IMG/VR virus record: IMGVR_UViG_3300030380_000254
Span: 1 to 20,184 of that record
From: a virus
Strand: one strand, 5' to 3'
DNA length: 20,184 nucleotides
Shown piece by piece: positions 20,105-20,184 of this stretch. The notes under the pieces were generated by a model, which was not told where the DNA came from, did no database searches, and was given only the letters and a program-made list of their open reading frames with translations. The translations under genes were made by a program, and so were the position numbers. Every line of letters starts with the position of its first letter. Position 1 is the stretch's first letter.

Positions 20105-20184
20105 CAAGCGGCAACCCCTTCCAATGATAACCAAGCATCACTGGTCAGAACATCCCTCACCTTGTCCGCACGTTGACGCTGTAC
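20104..20184 (-). CDS. C-terminal end of an unknown gene (enters from the right edge)
   Basis: The last 26 codons of a minus-strand frame are visible, ending ASP-poor and helical: VQRQRADKVRDVLTSDAWLS then LEGVAA before TGA 20104. The frame is open to the window edge, and its stop overlaps the start of the membrane miniprotein, as expected for consecutive genes. Too little is visible to assign a function. Confidence 0.5.
   Translation of the reverse strand, partial: VQRQRADKVRDVLTSDAWLSLEGVAA

Overview
The window looks like part of a tailed bacteriophage genome, most likely a podovirus-like marine phage or a metagenome-derived one. The terminase, portal, scaffold and capsid genes, the gp4/gp10-like tail genes and a series of small basic and cysteine-containing proteins are of the kind I associate with marine phage contigs; this is recollection, not a search. 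All convincing genes lie on the minus strand, so the genome reads from right to left. The host cannot be named from the sequence.

Right end (about 19010-20184): a compact set of small genes. It holds the tail of an unknown gene, a 27-residue membrane miniprotein, a protein with a C-terminal winged-helix-like segment, and two unrecognised acidic helical proteins. A strong minus-strand intrinsic terminator at 18917-18944 ends this unit. The next 700 bases carry no credible gene but are rich in signals: a near-perfect 30-base direct repeat, several palindromes, a plus-strand sigma70-type promoter followed about 60 bases later by an intrinsic terminator (a candidate small RNA), and a divergent minus-strand sigma70-type promoter that should drive the whole virion operon.

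Centre (6483-18203): packaging and head genes in tightly coupled order. These are the small terminase, an unknown 83-residue protein, the large terminase with a basic AT-hook-like N-terminal extension, and a 711-residue protein with a tyrosine-recombinase catalytic signature. Then come a small unknown protein, the portal with a second gene overlapping its 3' end in another frame, an 845-residue virion protein with an ADP-ribosyltransferase-like segment, the scaffold, the major capsid protein and a probable decoration protein. A hairpin abutting a new sigma70-type promoter separates this block from the next.

Left (1-6395): small cysteine-containing or very basic proteins, a lysis cassette (three-TM holin, a second small membrane protein, T4-type lysozyme), coiled-coil membrane proteins, then the tail adaptor, a gp10-like tail protein broken by a frameshift, and a tail-fibre gene running off the left edge. 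The lysis genes therefore sit between the head and tail genes.

The most unusual points are the tyrosine recombinase embedded in a large protein inside the virion gene cluster, the candidate small RNA divergent from the packaging operon, the portal overprinting, and the frameshifted tail gene.
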